In this document: piece after piece, positions 41,605 to 56,600 of the stretch
Numbering within the stretch: position 1 is the first letter of the stretch
Layout: each line of letters starts with the position of its first letter
Assembly (NCBI RefSeq): GCF_000715075.1
Contig: NC_134101.1
Span: 132,136,237-132,200,236, forward strand
Direction of reading: 5' to 3'
Length of the DNA: 64,000 nt
Source of the DNA: Nicotiana tabacum
Taxonomy: Eukaryota > Streptophyta > Magnoliopsida > Solanales > Solanaceae
Notes under the pieces: model-generated
The model's database searches: none
Told to the model about the DNA's origin: nothing
What the model saw: the letters and a program-made list of their open reading frames with translations, nothing else
Made by a program: the position numbers and the translations under genes

Positions 41605-44600
41605 ATGAATTGTATTCTCTTATTCTCCAGGTGGGCGCCTGATTGCCAAAACTTGAACTGTATTCCCTTATTTTCCAGATGGGTGCCTGATTGCCAAAAC
41701 TTTAACTATATTCCCTTTTTCTCCAGGTGGGCACCTGATTGCCAAAACTTGAATTGTATGCCCTTGTTCTCCAGGTGGGTGCCTGATTGCCAAAACTTGA
41801 ACTGTATGCCCTTGTTCTCCAGGTGGGCACCTAATTGCCCAAACTTGAACTGTATTCCCTTGTTCTCAGGTGGGTGCCTGATTGCCAAAACTTTAACTAT
41901 ATTCCCTTGTTCTCCAGGTGGGCGCCTGATTAACAAAACTTGAATTGTATGCCCTTGTTCTCCAGGTGGGCGCCTGATTGCCCAAACATTAACTGTATTC
42001 CCTTGTTCTCCAGGTGGGTGCCTAATTGCCCAAACTTGAACTGTATTCCCTTGTTCTCCAGGTGGGTGCCTGATTGCCAAAACTTGAACTGTATTCCCTT
42101 GTTTTCCAGGTGGGTGCTTGATTACCAAAACTTGAACTGTATTCCCTTGTCTCCAGGTGGATACCTGATTACAAAAACTTGAACTTAATCCTCTTGTTCT
42201 CCAGGTAGGCGCCTGATTGCGAAAACTTGAACTGTATTCCCTTGTTCTCCAGGTGGGCGCATGATTGCCCAAACTTGAACTATATTCTCTTGTTCTCCAG
42301 GTGGGCGCCTAATTGCCAAAACTTGAATTGTATTCCATTGTTCTCTAGGTGGGCGCCTGATTGCCCAAACATTAACTGTATTCCCTTGCTCTCCAGGTGG
42401 GTGCCTGATTGGCCAAACTTTAACTGTATTCCCTTGTTCTCCAGGTGGGCGCCTGATTGCCAAAACTTGAACTGTATTCCCTTGTTCTCCAGGTTGCCGC
42501 CTGATTGCCAAAACTTGAAACTTTATTCCCTGTTTCTCCAGGTGGGCGCCTGATTACCAAAACTTGAACTTTATTCCCTTGTTCTCCAGGTTGCCGCCTG
42601 ATTGCCAAAACTTGAAACTTTATTCCCTGTTTCTCCAGGTGGGCGCCCAATTGCCAAAACTTGAATTGTATTCCCTTGTTCTCCTAGTGGGCACCTAATA
42701 GCGAAAACTTGAACTGCATTCCTTTGTTCTCTAGGTGGGCGCCTGATTGCCGAAACTTGAACTGTATTCTCTTATTCTCCAGGTAGGCGCCTGATTGCCA
42801 AAACTTTAACTATATTCCCTTTTTCTCCAGGTGGGCACCTGATTGCCAAAACTTGAATTGTATGCCCTTGTTCTCCAGGTGGGCGCCTGATTGCCAAAAC
42901 TTGAACTGTATGCCCTTGTTCTCTAGGTGGGCACCTAATTGCCCAAACATGAACTGTATTCCCTTGTTCTCGGGTGGGTGCCTGATTGCCAAAACTTTAA
43001 CTATATTCCCTTGTTCTCCAGGTGGGTGCCTGATTGCCAAAACTTGAATTGTATTCCCTTGTTCTCCAGGTGGGCGCCTGATTAACCAAACTTTAACTGT
43101 ATTCCCTTGCTCTCCAAGTGGGTTCTCCAGGTGGGTGCCTGATTGCCCAAACTTGAACTGTATTCCCTTGTTCTCCAGGTGGGTGCCTGATTGCCAAAAC
43201 TTGAAATGTATTCCCTTGTTCTCCAGGTGGGTGCTTGATTACCAAAACTTGAACTATATTCCCTTGTTCTCCAGGTGTGCACCTGATTACCCAAACTTGA
43301 ACTTAATCCACTTGTTCTCCAGGTGGGCGCCTGATTGCAAAAACTTGAACTGTATTCCCTTGTTCTCCAGGTGGGCGCATGATTGCCCAAACTTGAACTA
43401 TATTCCCTTGTTCTCCAGGTGGGCGCCTGATTGCCAAAACCTGAACTAAATTCCCTTGTTCTCCAGGTGGGCACCTGATTGCCAAAACTTGAACTGTATT
43501 CCCTTATTCTCCTTGAACTGTATTCCCTTGTTCTCTAGGTTGGTGCCTGATTGCCCAAACTTGAACTGTATTCCCTTGATCTCCAGGTGGGTGCCTAATT
43601 GCTAAAACCTGAACTGCATACCCTTGTTATCCAAGGGGCGCCGGATTGCCAAAATTTGAACTGTATTCCCTTGTTCTCCTGGTGGGTGCCTGATTGCCAA
43701 AACTTTAACTATATTCCCTTGTTCTCCAGGTGGGCGCCTAAATGCCAAAACTTGAAACTGTTTTCCCTAGTTCTCCAGGTGGGCGCCTGATTGCCAAAAC
43801 TTTAAACTATATTCCCTTCTTCTCCATGTAGGCGCTTGACTACTAAAACTTGAACTGTATTCCCTTTTTCTCCAGGTGGGTGCCTGATTGCCAAAAGTTG
43901 AACTGTATTTCCTTATTCTCCAAGTGGGCGACTAATTGCCAAAACTTAAACTGTATTCCCTTGTTCTCTAGGTGGGCGCCTGATTGCCGAAACTTGAACT
44001 GTATTCCCTTGTTCTCTAGGTGGGCGCCTTATTGCCAAAACTTGAACTGTATTCCCTGTTTCTCCAAGTGGGCGCCTAATTGCAAAAACTTGAATTGTAT
44101 TCCCTTTTTCTCCATGTAGGCGCTTGATTGCCAAACTTTAACTGTATTCCCTTGTTCTCCAGGTAGGCGCCTGATTGCCAAAACTTGAATTGTATTCCGT
44201 TGTTCTCCAGGTGGGCGCCTGATTGCCCAAACTTGAACTGTATTCCCTTGTTCTCCATGTGGGTGCCTAATTGCAAAAACCTGAACTGCATTCCCTTGTT
44301 ATCCAGGTGGGCGCCTGATTGCGAAAACTTGAACTGTATTCCCTTGTTCTCTACGAGGGTGCCTGATTGCAAAAACTTGAACTATATTCCCTTGTTCTCC
44401 AGGTGGGCGCATAAATGCCAAAACTTGAAACTGTTTTCCCTAAATCTCCAGGCAGGCGCCTGATTACCAAAACTTGAACTGTATTCCCTTGTTCTCCAGG
44501 TGGGCACCTGATTGCCAAAACTTAAACTGTATTCCCTTGTTCTCTAGGTGGGCGCCTGATTGCTAAAACTTGAACTGTATTCCCTGTTTCTACAGGTGGA

Positions 44601-47600
44601 TGCCTAATTGCGAAAACTTGAATTGTATTCCCTTGTTCTCCAGGTGTGCGCCTGATTGGCGAAACGTTAACTATATTTCCTTGTTCTCCAGGTGGGCGCC
44701 TGATTGCCAAAACTTTAACTATATTCCCTTGTTCTCCAGGTAGGCGCCTGATTGCCAAAACTTGAACTGTATTCCCTTGTTCTCCAGGTGGGCGCCTGAT
44801 TGCCAATTCTTGAACTATATTCCCTTGTTCTCCAGGTGGGCGCCTGATTGCCGAAACTTTAACTGTATTCCCTTGTTCTCCAAGTGGGTGCCTGATTGCC
44901 CAAACTTGAACTGTATTCCCTTGTTCTCTAGGTGGGCGCCTGATTACCAAAACCTGAACTACATTCCCTTGTTTTCTAAGTGGGCGCCTGATTGTCGATA
45001 CTTGAACTGTATTCCCTTATTCTTCAGGTGGGCACCTGATTGCCAAAACTTGAACTGTATTACCTTATTCTCTAGATGGGAGCCTAAATGCCAAAACTTG
45101 AAACTGCTTTCTCTAGTTCTCCAGGTGGGCGCCTGATTGCCAAAACTTGAACTGTATTCCCTTGTTCTCTAGGTGGGCGCCTAATTGCCAAAACTTGAAC
45201 TGTATTCCCTTGTTCTCCAGGTTGCCGCCTGATTGCCAAAACTTGAAACTTTATTCCCTGTTTCTCCAGGTGGGCGCCTAATTGCCAAAACTTGAATTGT
45301 ATTCCCTTGTTCTCCAAGTGGGCACCTAATAGCGAAAATTTGAATTGCATTCCTTTGTTCTCTAGGTGGGCGCCTGATTGCCCAAACTTTAACTGTATTC
45401 TCTTGCTCTCCAGGTGGGTGCCTGATTGGCCAAACTTTAACTGTATTCCCTTGTTCTCCAGGTGGGCGCCTGATTGCCAAAACTTGAACTGTATTCCCTT
45501 GTTCTCCAGGTTGCCGCCTGATTGCCAAAACTTGAAACTTTATTCCCTGTTTCTCCAGGTGGGCGCCTGATTACCAAAACTTGAACTGTATTCCCTTGTT
45601 CTCCAGGTTGCCGCCTGATTGCCAAAACTTGAAACTTTATTCCCTGTTTCTCCAGGTGGGCGCCCAATTGCCAAAACTTGAATTGTATTCCCTTGTTCTC
45701 CTAGTGGGCACCTAATAGCGAAAACTTGAACTGCATTCCTTTGTTCTCTAGGTGGGCGCCTGATTGCCGAAACTTGAACTGTATTCTCTTATTCTCCAGG
45801 TAGGCGCCTGATTGCCAAAACTTTAACTATATTCCCTTTTTCTCCAGGTGGGCACCTGATTGCCAAAACCTGAATTGTATGCCCTTGTTCTCCAGGTGGG
45901 CGCCTGATTGCCAAAACTTGAACTGTATGCCCTTGTTCTCCAGGTGGGCACCTAATTGCCCAAACTTGAACTGTATTCCCTTGTTCTCAGGTGGGTGCCT
46001 GATTGCCAAAACTTTAACTATATTCCCTTGTTCTCCAGGTGGGTGCCTGATTGCCAAAACTTGAATTGTATGCCCTTGTTCTCCAGGTGGGCGCCTGATT
46101 AACCAAACTTTAACTGTATTCCCTTGCTCTCCAAGTGGGTTCTCCAGGTGGGTGCCTGATTGCCCAAAACTTGAACTGTATTCCCTTGTTCTCCAGGTGG
46201 GTGCCTGATTGCCAAAACTTGAAATGTATTCCCTTGTTCTCCAGGTGGGTGCTTGATTACCAAAACTTGAACTATATTCCCTTGTTCTCCAGGTGTGCGC
46301 CTGATTACCCAAACTTGAACTTAATCCACTTGTTCTCCAGGTGGGCGCCTGATTGCGAAAACTTGAACTGTATTCCCTTGTTCTACAGGTGGGCGCATGA
46401 TTGCCCAAACTTGAACTATATTCCCTTGTTCTCCAGGTGGGCGCCTGATTGCCAAAACCTGAACTATATTCCCTTGTTCTCCAGGTGGCACCTGATTGCC
46501 AAAACTTGAACTGTATTCCCTTATTCTCCTTGAACTGTATTCCCTTGTTCTCAAGGTTGGTGCCTGATTGCCCAAACTTGAACTGTATTCCCTTGATCTC
46601 CAGGTGGGTGCCTAATTGCTAAAACCTGAACTGCATACCCTTGTTATCCAAGGGGCGCCTGATTGCCAAAATTTGAACTGTATTCCCTTGTTCTCCTGGT
46701 GGGTGCCTGATTGCCAAAACTTGAACTATATTCCCTTGTTCTCCAGGTGGGCGCCTAAATGCCAAAACTTGAAACTGTTTTCCCTAGTTCTCCAGGTGGG
46801 CGCCTGATTGCCAAAACTTTAAACTATATTCCCTTCTTCTCCATGTAGGCGCTTGACTACTAAAACTTGAACTGTATTCCCTTTTTCTCCAGGTGGGTGC
46901 CTGATTGCCAAAAGTTGAACTGTATTTCCTTATTCTCCAAGTGGGCGCCTAATTGCCAAAACTTTAACTGTATTCCCTTGTTCTCCAGGTGGGTGCCTGA
47001 TTGCCGAAACTTGAACTGTATTCCCTTGTTCTCTAGGTGGGCGCCTGATTGCCAAAACTTGAACTGTATTCCCTGTTTCTCCAAGTGGGCGCCTAATTGC
47101 AAAAACTTGAATTGTATTCCCTTTTTCTCCATGTAGGCGCTTGATTGCCAAACTTTAACTGTATTCCCTTGTTCTCCAGGTAGGCGCCTGATTGCCAAAA
47201 CTTGAATTGTATTCCGTTGTTCTCCAGGTGGGCGCCTGATTGCCCAAACTTGAACTGTATTCCCTTGTTCTCCATGTGGGTGCCTAATTGCAAAAACCTG
47301 AACTGCATTCCCTTGTTATCCAGGTAGGCGCCTGATTGCGAAAACTTGAACTGTATTCCCTTGTTCTCTACGAGGGTGCATGATTGCCAAAACTTGAACT
47401 ATATTCCCTTGTTCTCCAGGTGGGCGCATAAATGCGAAAACTTGAAACTGTTTTCCCTAAATCTCCAGGCAGCCGCCTGATTACCAAAACTTGAACTGTA
47501 TTCCCTTGTTCTCCAGGTGGGTGCCTGATTGCCCAAACTTGAACTGTATTCCCTTGTTCTCTAGGTGGGCGCCTGATTACCAAAACCTGAACTACATTCC

Positions 47601-50600
47601 CTTGTTTTCTAAGTGGGCGCCTGATTGTCGATACTTGAACTGTATTCCCTTATTCTTCAGGTGGGCACCTGATTGCCAAAACTTGAACTGTATTCCCTTA
47701 TTCTCTAGGTGGGCGCCTAAATGCCAAAACTTGAAACTGCTTTCCCTAGTTCTCCAGGTGGGCGCCTGATTGCCAAAACTTGAACTGTATTCCCTTGTTC
47801 TCTAGGTGGGCGCCTAATTGCCAAAACTTGAATTGTATTCCCTTGTTCTCCAGGTTGCCGCCTGATTGCCAAAACTTGAAACTTTATTCCCTGTTTCTCC
47901 AGGTGGGCGCCTAATTGCCAAAATTTGAATTGTATTCCCTTGTTCTCCAAGTGGGCACCTAATAGCGAAAATTTGAACTGCATTTCTTTGTTCTCTAGGT
48001 GGGCGCCTGATTGCCAAAACTTGAACTGTATTCCCTTATTTTCCAGATGGGTGCCTGATTGCCAAAACTTTAACTATATTCCCTTTTTCTCCAGGTGGGC
48101 ACCTGATTGCCAAAACTTGAATTGTATGCCCTTGTTCTCCAGGTGGGTGCCTGATTGCCAAAACTTGAACTGTATGCCCTTGTTCTCCAGGTGGGCACCT
48201 AATTGCCCAAACTTGAACTGTATTCCCTTGTTCTCAGGTGGGTGCCTGATTGCCAAAACTTTAACTATATTCCCTTGTTCTCCAGGTGGGCGCCTGATTA
48301 ACAAAACTTGAATTGTATGCCCTTGTTCTCCAGGTGGGCGCCTGATTGCCCAAACTTTAACTGTATTTCCTTGTTCTCCAGGTGGGTGCCTGATTGCCCA
48401 AACTTGAACTGTATTCCCTTGTTCTCCAGGTGGGTGCCTGATTGCCAAAACTTGAACTGTATTCCGTTGTTTTCCAGGTGTGTGCTTGATTACCAAAACT
48501 TGAACTGTATTCCCTTGTCTCCAGGTGGACGCCTGATTACCAAAACTTGAACTTAATCCTCTTGTTCTCCAGGTAGGCGCCTGATTGCGAAAACTTGAAC
48601 TGTATTCCCTTTTTCTCCAGGTGGGCGCATGATTGCCCAAACTTGAACTATATTCTCTTGTTCTCCAGGTGGGCGCCTGATTGCCAAAACTTGAATTGTA
48701 TGCCCTTGTTCTCTAGGTGGGCGCCTGATTGCCCAAACTTTAACTGTATTCCCTTGCTCTCCAGGTGGGTGCCTGATTGGCCAAACTTTAACTGTATTCC
48801 CTTGTTCTCCAGGTGGGCGCCTGATTGCCAAAACTTGAACTGTATTCCCTTGTTCTCCAGGTTGCCGCCTGATTGCCAAAACTTGAAACTTTATTCCCTG
48901 TTTCTCCAGGTGGGCGCCTGATTACCAAAACTTGAACTGTATTCCCTTGTTCTCCAGGTTGCCGCCTGATTGCCAAAACTTGAAACTTTATTCCCTGTTT
49001 CTCCAGGTGGGCGCCCAATTGCCAAAACTTGAATTGTATTCCCTTGTTCTCCTAGTGGGCACCTAATAGCGAAAACTTGAACTGCATTCCTTTGTTCTCT
49101 AGGTGGGCGCCTGATTGCCGAAACTTGAACTGTATTCTCTTATTCTCCAGGTAGGCGCCTGATTGCCAAAACTTTAACTATATTCCCGTTTTCTCCAGGT
49201 GGGCACCTGATTGGCAAAACTTGAATTGTATGCCCTTGTTCTCCAGGTGGGCGCCTGATTGCCAAAACATGAACTGTATGCCCTTGTTCTCCAGGTGGGC
49301 ACCTAATTGCCCAAACTTGAACTGTATTCCCTTGTTCTCAGGTGGGTGCCTGATTGCCAAAATTTTAACTATATTCCCTTGTTCTCCATGTGGGTGCCTG
49401 ATTGCCAAAACTTGAATTGTATGCCCTTGTTCTCCAGGTGGGCGCCTGATTAACCAAACTTTAACTGTATTCCCTTGATCTCCAAGTGGGTTCTCCAGGT
49501 GGGTGCCTGATTGCCCAAACTTGAACTGTATTCCCTTGTTCTCCAGGTGGGTGCCTGATTGCCAAAACTTGAAATGTATTCCCTTGTTCTCCAGGTGGGT
49601 GCTTGATTACCAAAACTTGAACTATATTCCCTTGTTCTCCAGGTGTGCGCCTGATTACCCAAACTTGAACTTAATCCACTTGTTCTCCAGGTGGGCGCCT
49701 GATTGCGAAAACTTGAACTGTATTCCCTTGTTCTCCAGGTGGGCGCATGATTGCCCAAACTTGAACTATATTCCCTTGTTCTCCAGGTGGGCGCCTGATT
49801 GCCAAAACCTGAACTACATTCCCTTGTTCTCCAGGTGGGCACCTGATTGCCAAAACTTGAACTGTATTCCCTTATTCTCCTTGAACTGTATTCCCTTGTT
49901 CTCTAGGTTGGTGCCTGATTGCCCAAACTTGAATTGTATTCCCTTGATCTCCAGGTGGGTGCCTAATTGCTTAAACCTGAACTGCATACCCTTGTTATCC
50001 AAGGGGCGCCTGATTGCCAAAATTTGAACTGTATTCCCTTGTTCTCCTGGTGGGTGCCTGATTGCCAAAACTTGAACTATATTCCCTTGTTCTCCAGGTG
50101 GGCGCCTAAATGCCAAAACTTGAAACTGTTTTCCCTAGTTCTCCAGGTGGGCGCCTGATTGCCAAAACTTTAAACTATATTCCCTTCTTCTCCATGTAGG
50201 CGCTTGACTACTAAAACTTGAACTGTATTCCCTTGTTCTCCAGGTGGGTGCCTGATTGCCAAAACTTGAACTGTATTTCCTTGTTCTCCAAGTGGGCGAC
50301 TAATTGCCAAAACTTAAACTGTATTCCCTTGTTCTCTAGGTGGGCGCCTGATTGCCGAAACTTGAACTGTATTCCCTTGTTCTCTAGGTGGGCGCCTGAT
50401 TGCCAAAACTTGAACTGTATTCCCTGTTTCTCCAAGTGGGCGCCTAATTGCAAAAACTTGAATTGTATTCCCTTTTTCTCCATGTAGGCGCTTGATTGCC
50501 AAACTTTAACTGTATTCCCTTGTTCTCCAGGTAGGCGCCTGATTGCCAAAACTTGAATTGTATTCCGTTGTTCTCCAGGTGGGCGCCTGATTGCCCAAAC

Positions 50601-53600
50601 TTGAACTGTATTCCCTTGTTCTCCATGTGGGTGCCTAATTGCAAAAACCTGAACTGCATTCCCTTGTTATCCAGGTGGGCGCCTGATTGCGAAAACTTGA
50701 ACTGTATTCCCTTTTTCTCTACGAGGGTGCTTGATTGCCAAAACTTGAACTATATTCCCTTGTTCTCCAGGTGGGCGTATAAATGCCAAAACTTGAAACT
50801 GTTTTCCCTAAATCTCCAGGCAGGCGCCTGATTACCAAAACTTGAACTGTATTCCCTTGTTCTCAAGGTGGGCACCTGATTGCCAAAACTTAAACTGTAT
50901 TCCCTTGTTCTCTAGGTGGGCGCCTGATTGCCAAAACTTGAACTGTATTCCCTGTTTCTACAGGTGGACGCCTAATTGCGAAAACTTGAATTGTATTCCC
51001 TTGTTCTCCAGGTGGGCGCCTGATTGGCGAAACGTTAACTATATTTCCTTGCTCTCCAGGTGGGCGCCTGATTGCCAAAACTTTAACTATATTCCCTTGT
51101 TCTCCAGGTAGGCGCCTGATTGCCAAAACTTGAACTGTATTCCCTTGTTCTCCAGGTGGGCGCCTGATTGCCAATACTTGAACTATATTCCCTTGTTCTC
51201 CAGGTGGGCGCCTGATTGCCGAAACTTTAACTGTATTCCCTTGTTCTCCAGGTGGGTGCCTGATTGCCCAAACTTGAACTGTATTCCCTTGTTCTCTAGG
51301 TGGGCGCCTGATTACCAAAACCTGAACTACATTCCCTTGTTTTCTAAGTGGGCGCCTGATTGTCGATACTTGAACTGTATTCCCTTATTCTTCAGGTGGG
51401 CACCTGATTGCCAAAACTTGAACTGTATTCCCTTATTCTCTAGGTGGGCGCCTAATTGCCAAAACTTGAGACTGTTTTCCCTGGTTCTCAAGGTTTCCGC
51501 CTAATTGCCAAAACTTGAAACTTTATTCCCTTGTTCTCCAGGTAGGTGCTTGATTACTAAAACTTGAACTGTATTCCCTGTTTCTCCAGGTGGGCGCCTA
51601 ATAGCGAAAACTTGAACTGCATTCCTTTGTTTTCTAGGTGGGCGCCTGATTGCCGAAACTTGAACTGTATTCCCTTATTCTCCAGGTGGGCGCCTGATTG
51701 CAAAAACTTGAACTGTATTCCCTTGTTCTCCAGGTGGGTGCCTCATTGCAAAAACCTGAACTGCATTCCCTTGTTATCCAGGTGGGCGCCTGATTGCCAA
51801 AACTTGAACTGTATTCCATTGTTCTCTAGGTGGGCGCCTGATTGCCGAAACTTGAACTGTATTCCCTTGTTCTCTAGGTGGGCGCCTGATTGCCAAAACT
51901 TGAACTGTATTCCCTATTTCTCCAGGTGGGCGCCTAATTGCAAAAACTTGAATTGTATTCCCTTTTTCTCCATGTAGGCGCTTGATTGCCAAACTTTAAC
52001 TGTATTCCCTTGTTCTCCAGGTAGGCGCCTGATTGCAAAAACTTGAATTGTATTCCGTTGTTCTCCAGGTGGGCGCCTGATTGCCCAAACTTGAACTGTA
52101 TTCCCTTGTTCTCCAGGTGGGGGCGTAATTGCAAAAACCTGAACTGCATTCCCTTGTTATCTAGGTGGGCGCCTGATTGCGAAAACCTGAACTGCATTCC
52201 CTTGTTATCCAGGTGGGCGCCTGATTGCCAAAACTTGAACTGTATTCCCTTGTTCTCCAGGTGGGCACCTGATTGCCAAAACTTAAACTGTATTCCCTTG
52301 TTCTCTAGGTGGGCGCCTGATTGCCAAAACTTGCTCCAGGTGGGCGCCTAATTGCAAAAACTTGAATTGTATTCCCTTTTTCTCCATGTAGGCGCTTGAT
52401 TGCCAAACTTTAACTGTATTTCCTTGTTCTCCAGGTGGGCGCCTGATTGCCAAAACTTTAACTATATTCCCTTGTTCTCCAGGTAGGCGCCTGATTGCCA
52501 AAACTTGAATTGTATTCCCTTGTTCTCCAGGTGGGCGCCTGATTGCCAATACTTGAACTATATTCCCTTGTTCTCCAGGTGGGCGCCTGATTGCCGAAAC
52601 TTTAACTGTATTCCCTTGTTCTCCAGGTGGGTGCCTGATTGCCCAAACTTGAACTGTATTCCCTTGTTCTCTAGGTGGGCGCCTGATTACCAAAACCTGA
52701 ACTACATTCCCTTGTTTTCTAAGTGGGCGCCTGATTGTCGATACTTGAACTGTATTCACTTATTCTTCAGGTGGGCACCTGATTGCCAAAACTTGAACTG
52801 TATTCCCTTATTCTCTAGGTGGGCGCCTAATTGCCAAAACTTGAGACTGTTTTCCCTGGTTCTCAAGGTTTCCGCCTAATTGCCAAAACTTGAAACTTTA
52901 TTCCCTTGTTCTCCAGGTAGGTGCTTGATTACTAAAACTTGAACTGTATTCCCTGTTTCTCCAGGTGGGCGCCTAATAGCGAAAACTTGAACTGCATTCC
53001 TTTGTTCTCTAGGTGGGCGCCTGATTGCCGAAACTTGAACTGTATTCCCTTATTCTCCAGGTGGGCGCCTGATTGCCAAAACTTGAACTGTATTCCCTTA
53101 TTTTCCAGATGGGGGCGATTGCCAAAACTTGAACTGTATTCCCTGTTTCTCCAAGTGGGCGCCTAATTGCAAAAACTTGAATTGTATTCCCTTTTTCTCC
53201 ATGTAGGCGCTTGATTGCCAAACTTTAACTGTATTCCCTTGTTCTCCAGGTAGGCGCCTGATTGCCAAAACTTGAATTGTATTCCGTTGTTCTCCAGGTG
53301 GGCGCCTGATTGCCCAAACTTGAACTGTATTCCCTTGTTCTCCATGTGGGTGCCTAATTGCAAAAACCTGAACTGCATTCCCTTGTTATCTAGGTGGGCG
53401 CCTGATTGCGAAAACTTGAACTGTATTCCCTTGTTCTCTACGAGGGTGCTTGATTGCCAAAACTTGAACTATATTCCCTTGTTCTCCAGGTGGGCGCATA
53501 AATGCCAAAACTTGAAACTGTTTTCCCTAAATCTCCAGGCAGGCGCCTGATTACCAAAACTTGAACTGTATTCCCTTGTTCTCCAGGTGGGCACCTGATT

Positions 53601-56600
53601 GCCAAACTTTAACTGTATTCCCTTGTTCTCCAGGTGGGCGCCTGATTGCCAAAACTTGAACTGTATTCCCTTGTTCTCCAGGTTGCCGCCTGATTGCCAA
53701 AACTTGAAACTTTATTCCGTATTTCTCCAGGTGGGCGCCTGATTACCAAAACTTGAACTGTATTCCCTTGTTCTCCAGGTTGCCGCCTGATTGCCAAAAC
53801 TTGAAACTTTATTCCCTGTTTCTCCATGTGGGCGCCCAATTGCCAAAACTTGAATTGTATTCCCTTGTTCTCCTAGTGGGCACCTAATAGCGAAAACTTG
53901 AACTGCATTCCTTTGTTCTCTAGGTGGGCGCCTGATTGCCGAAACTTGAACTGTATTCTCTTATTCTCCAGGTAGGCGCCTGATTGCCAAAACTTTAACT
54001 ATATTCCCTTTTTCTCCAGGTGGGCACCTGATTGGCAAAACTTGAATTGTATGCCCTTGTTCTCCAGGTGGGCGCCTGATTGCCAAAACTTGAACTGTAT
54101 GCCCTTGTTCTCCAGGTGGGCACCTAATTGCCCAAACTTGAACTGTATTCCCTTGTTCTCAGGTGGGTGCCTGATTGCCAAAACTTTAACTATATTCCCT
54201 TGTTCTCCAGGTGGGTGCCTGATTGCCAAAACTTGAATTGTATGCCCTTGTTCTCCAGGTGGGCGCCTGATTAACCAAACTTTAACTGTATTCCCTTGCT
54301 CTCCAAGTGGGTTCTCCAGGTGGGTGCCTAATTGCCCAAACTTGAACTGTATTCCCTTGTTCTCCAGGTGGGTGCCTGATTGCCAAAACTTGAAATGTAT
54401 TCCCTTGTTCTCCAGGTGGGTGCTTGATTACCAAAACTTGAACTATATTCCCTTGTTCTCCAGGTGTGCGCCTGATTACCCAAACTTGAACTTAATCCAC
54501 TTGTTCTCCAGGTGGGCACCTGATTGCCAAAACTTGAACTGTATTCCCTTGTTCTCTAGGTGGGCCCCTAATTGCCAAAACTTGAACTGTATTCCCTTGT
54601 TCTCCAGGTTGCCGCCTGATTGCCAAAACTTGAAACTTTATTCCCTGTTGCCTGATTGCCAAAACTTGAAACTTTATTTCCTGTTTCTCCAGGTGGCGCC
54701 TAATTGCCAAAACTTGAATTGTATTCCCTTGTTCTCTAAGTGGGAACCTAATAGCGAAAATTTGAACTGCATTCCTTTGTTCTCTAGGTGGGCGCCTGAT
54801 TGGCGAAACATGAACTGTATTCTCTTATTCTCCAGGTGGGCGCCTGATTGCCAAAACTTGAACTGTATTCCCTTATTTTCCATATGGGTGCCTGATTGCC
54901 AAAACTTTAACTATATTCCCTTTTTTTCCAGGTGGGCACCTGATTGCCAAAACTTGAATTGTATGCCCTTGTTCTCCAGGTGGGTGCCTGATTTCCAAAA
55001 CTTGAACTGTATGCCCTTGTTCTCCAGGTGGGCACCTAATTGCCCAAACTTGAACTGTATTCCCTTGTTCTCAGGTGGGTGCCTGATTGCCAAAACTTTA
55101 ACTATATTCCCTTGTTCTCCAGGTGGGCGCCTGATTAACAAAACTTGAATTGTATGCCCTTGTTCTCCAGGTGGGCGCCTGATTGCCCAAACTTTAACTG
55201 TATTCCCTTGTTCTCCAGGTGGGTGCCTGATTGCCAAAACTTGAACTGTATTCCCTTGTTTTCCAGGTGGGTGCTTGATTACCAAAACTTGAATTGTATT
55301 CCCTTGTCTCCAGGTGGACGCCTGATTACCAAAACTTGAACTTAATCCTCTTGTTCTCCAGGTAGGCGCCTGATTGCGAAAACTTGAACTGTATTCCCTT
55401 GTTCTCCAGGTGGGCGCATGATTGCCCAAACTTGAACTATATTCTCTTGTTCTCCAGGTGGGCGCCTGATTGCCAAAACTTGAATTGTATGCCCTTGTTC
55501 TCTAGGTGGGCGCCTGATTGCCCAAACTTTAACAGTATTCCCTTGCTCTCCAGGTGGGTGCCTGATTTGCCAAACTTTAACTGTATTCCCTTGTTCTCCA
55601 GGTGGGCGCCTGATTGCCAAAACTTGAACTGTATTCCCTTATTCTCCAAGTTGCCGCCAGATTGCCAAAACTTGAAACTTTATTCCCTGTTTCTCCAGGT
55701 GGGCGCATGATTACCAAAACTTGAACTGTATTCCCTTGTTCTCCAGGTTGCCGCCTGATTGTCAAAAATTGAAACTTTATTCCCTGTTTCTCCAGGTGGG
55801 CGCCCAATTGCCAAAACTTGAATTGTATTCCCTTGTTCTCCTAGTGGGCACCTAATAGCGAAAACTTGAACTGCATTCCTTTGTTCTCTAGGTGGGCGCC
55901 TGATTGCCGAAACTTGAACTGTATTCTCTTATTCTCCAGGTAGGCGCCTGATTGCCAAAACTTTAACTATATTCCCTTTTTCTCCAGGTGGGCACCTGAT
56001 TGGCAAAACTTGAATTGTATGCCCTTGTTCTCCAGGTGGGCGCCTGATTGCCAAAACTTGAACTGTATGCCCTTGTTCTCCAGGTGGGCACCTAATTGCC
56101 CAAACTTGAACTGTATTCCCTTGTTCTCAGGTGGGTGCCTGATTGCCAAAACTTTAACTATATTCCCTTGTTCTCCAGGTGGGTGCCTGATTGCCAAAAC
56201 TTGAATTGTATGCCCTTGTTCTCCAGGTGGGCACCTAATTGCCCAAACTTGAACTGTATTCCCTTGTTCTCAGGTGGGTACCTGATTGCCAAAACTTGAA
56301 TTGTATGCCCTTGTTCTCCAGGTGGGCGCCTGATTAACCAAACTTTAACTGTATTCCCTTGCTCTCCAAGTGGGTTCTCCAGGTGGGTGCCTGATTGCCC
56401 AAACTTGAACTGTATTCCCTTGTTCTCCAGGTGGGTGCCTGATTGCCAAAACTTGAAATGTATTCCCTTGTTCTCCAGGTGGGTGCTTGATTACCAAAAC
56501 TTGAACTATATTCCCTTGTTCTCCAGGTGTGCGCCTGATTACCCAAACTTGAACTTAATCCACTTGTTCTCCAGGTGGGCGCCTGATTGCGAAAACTTGA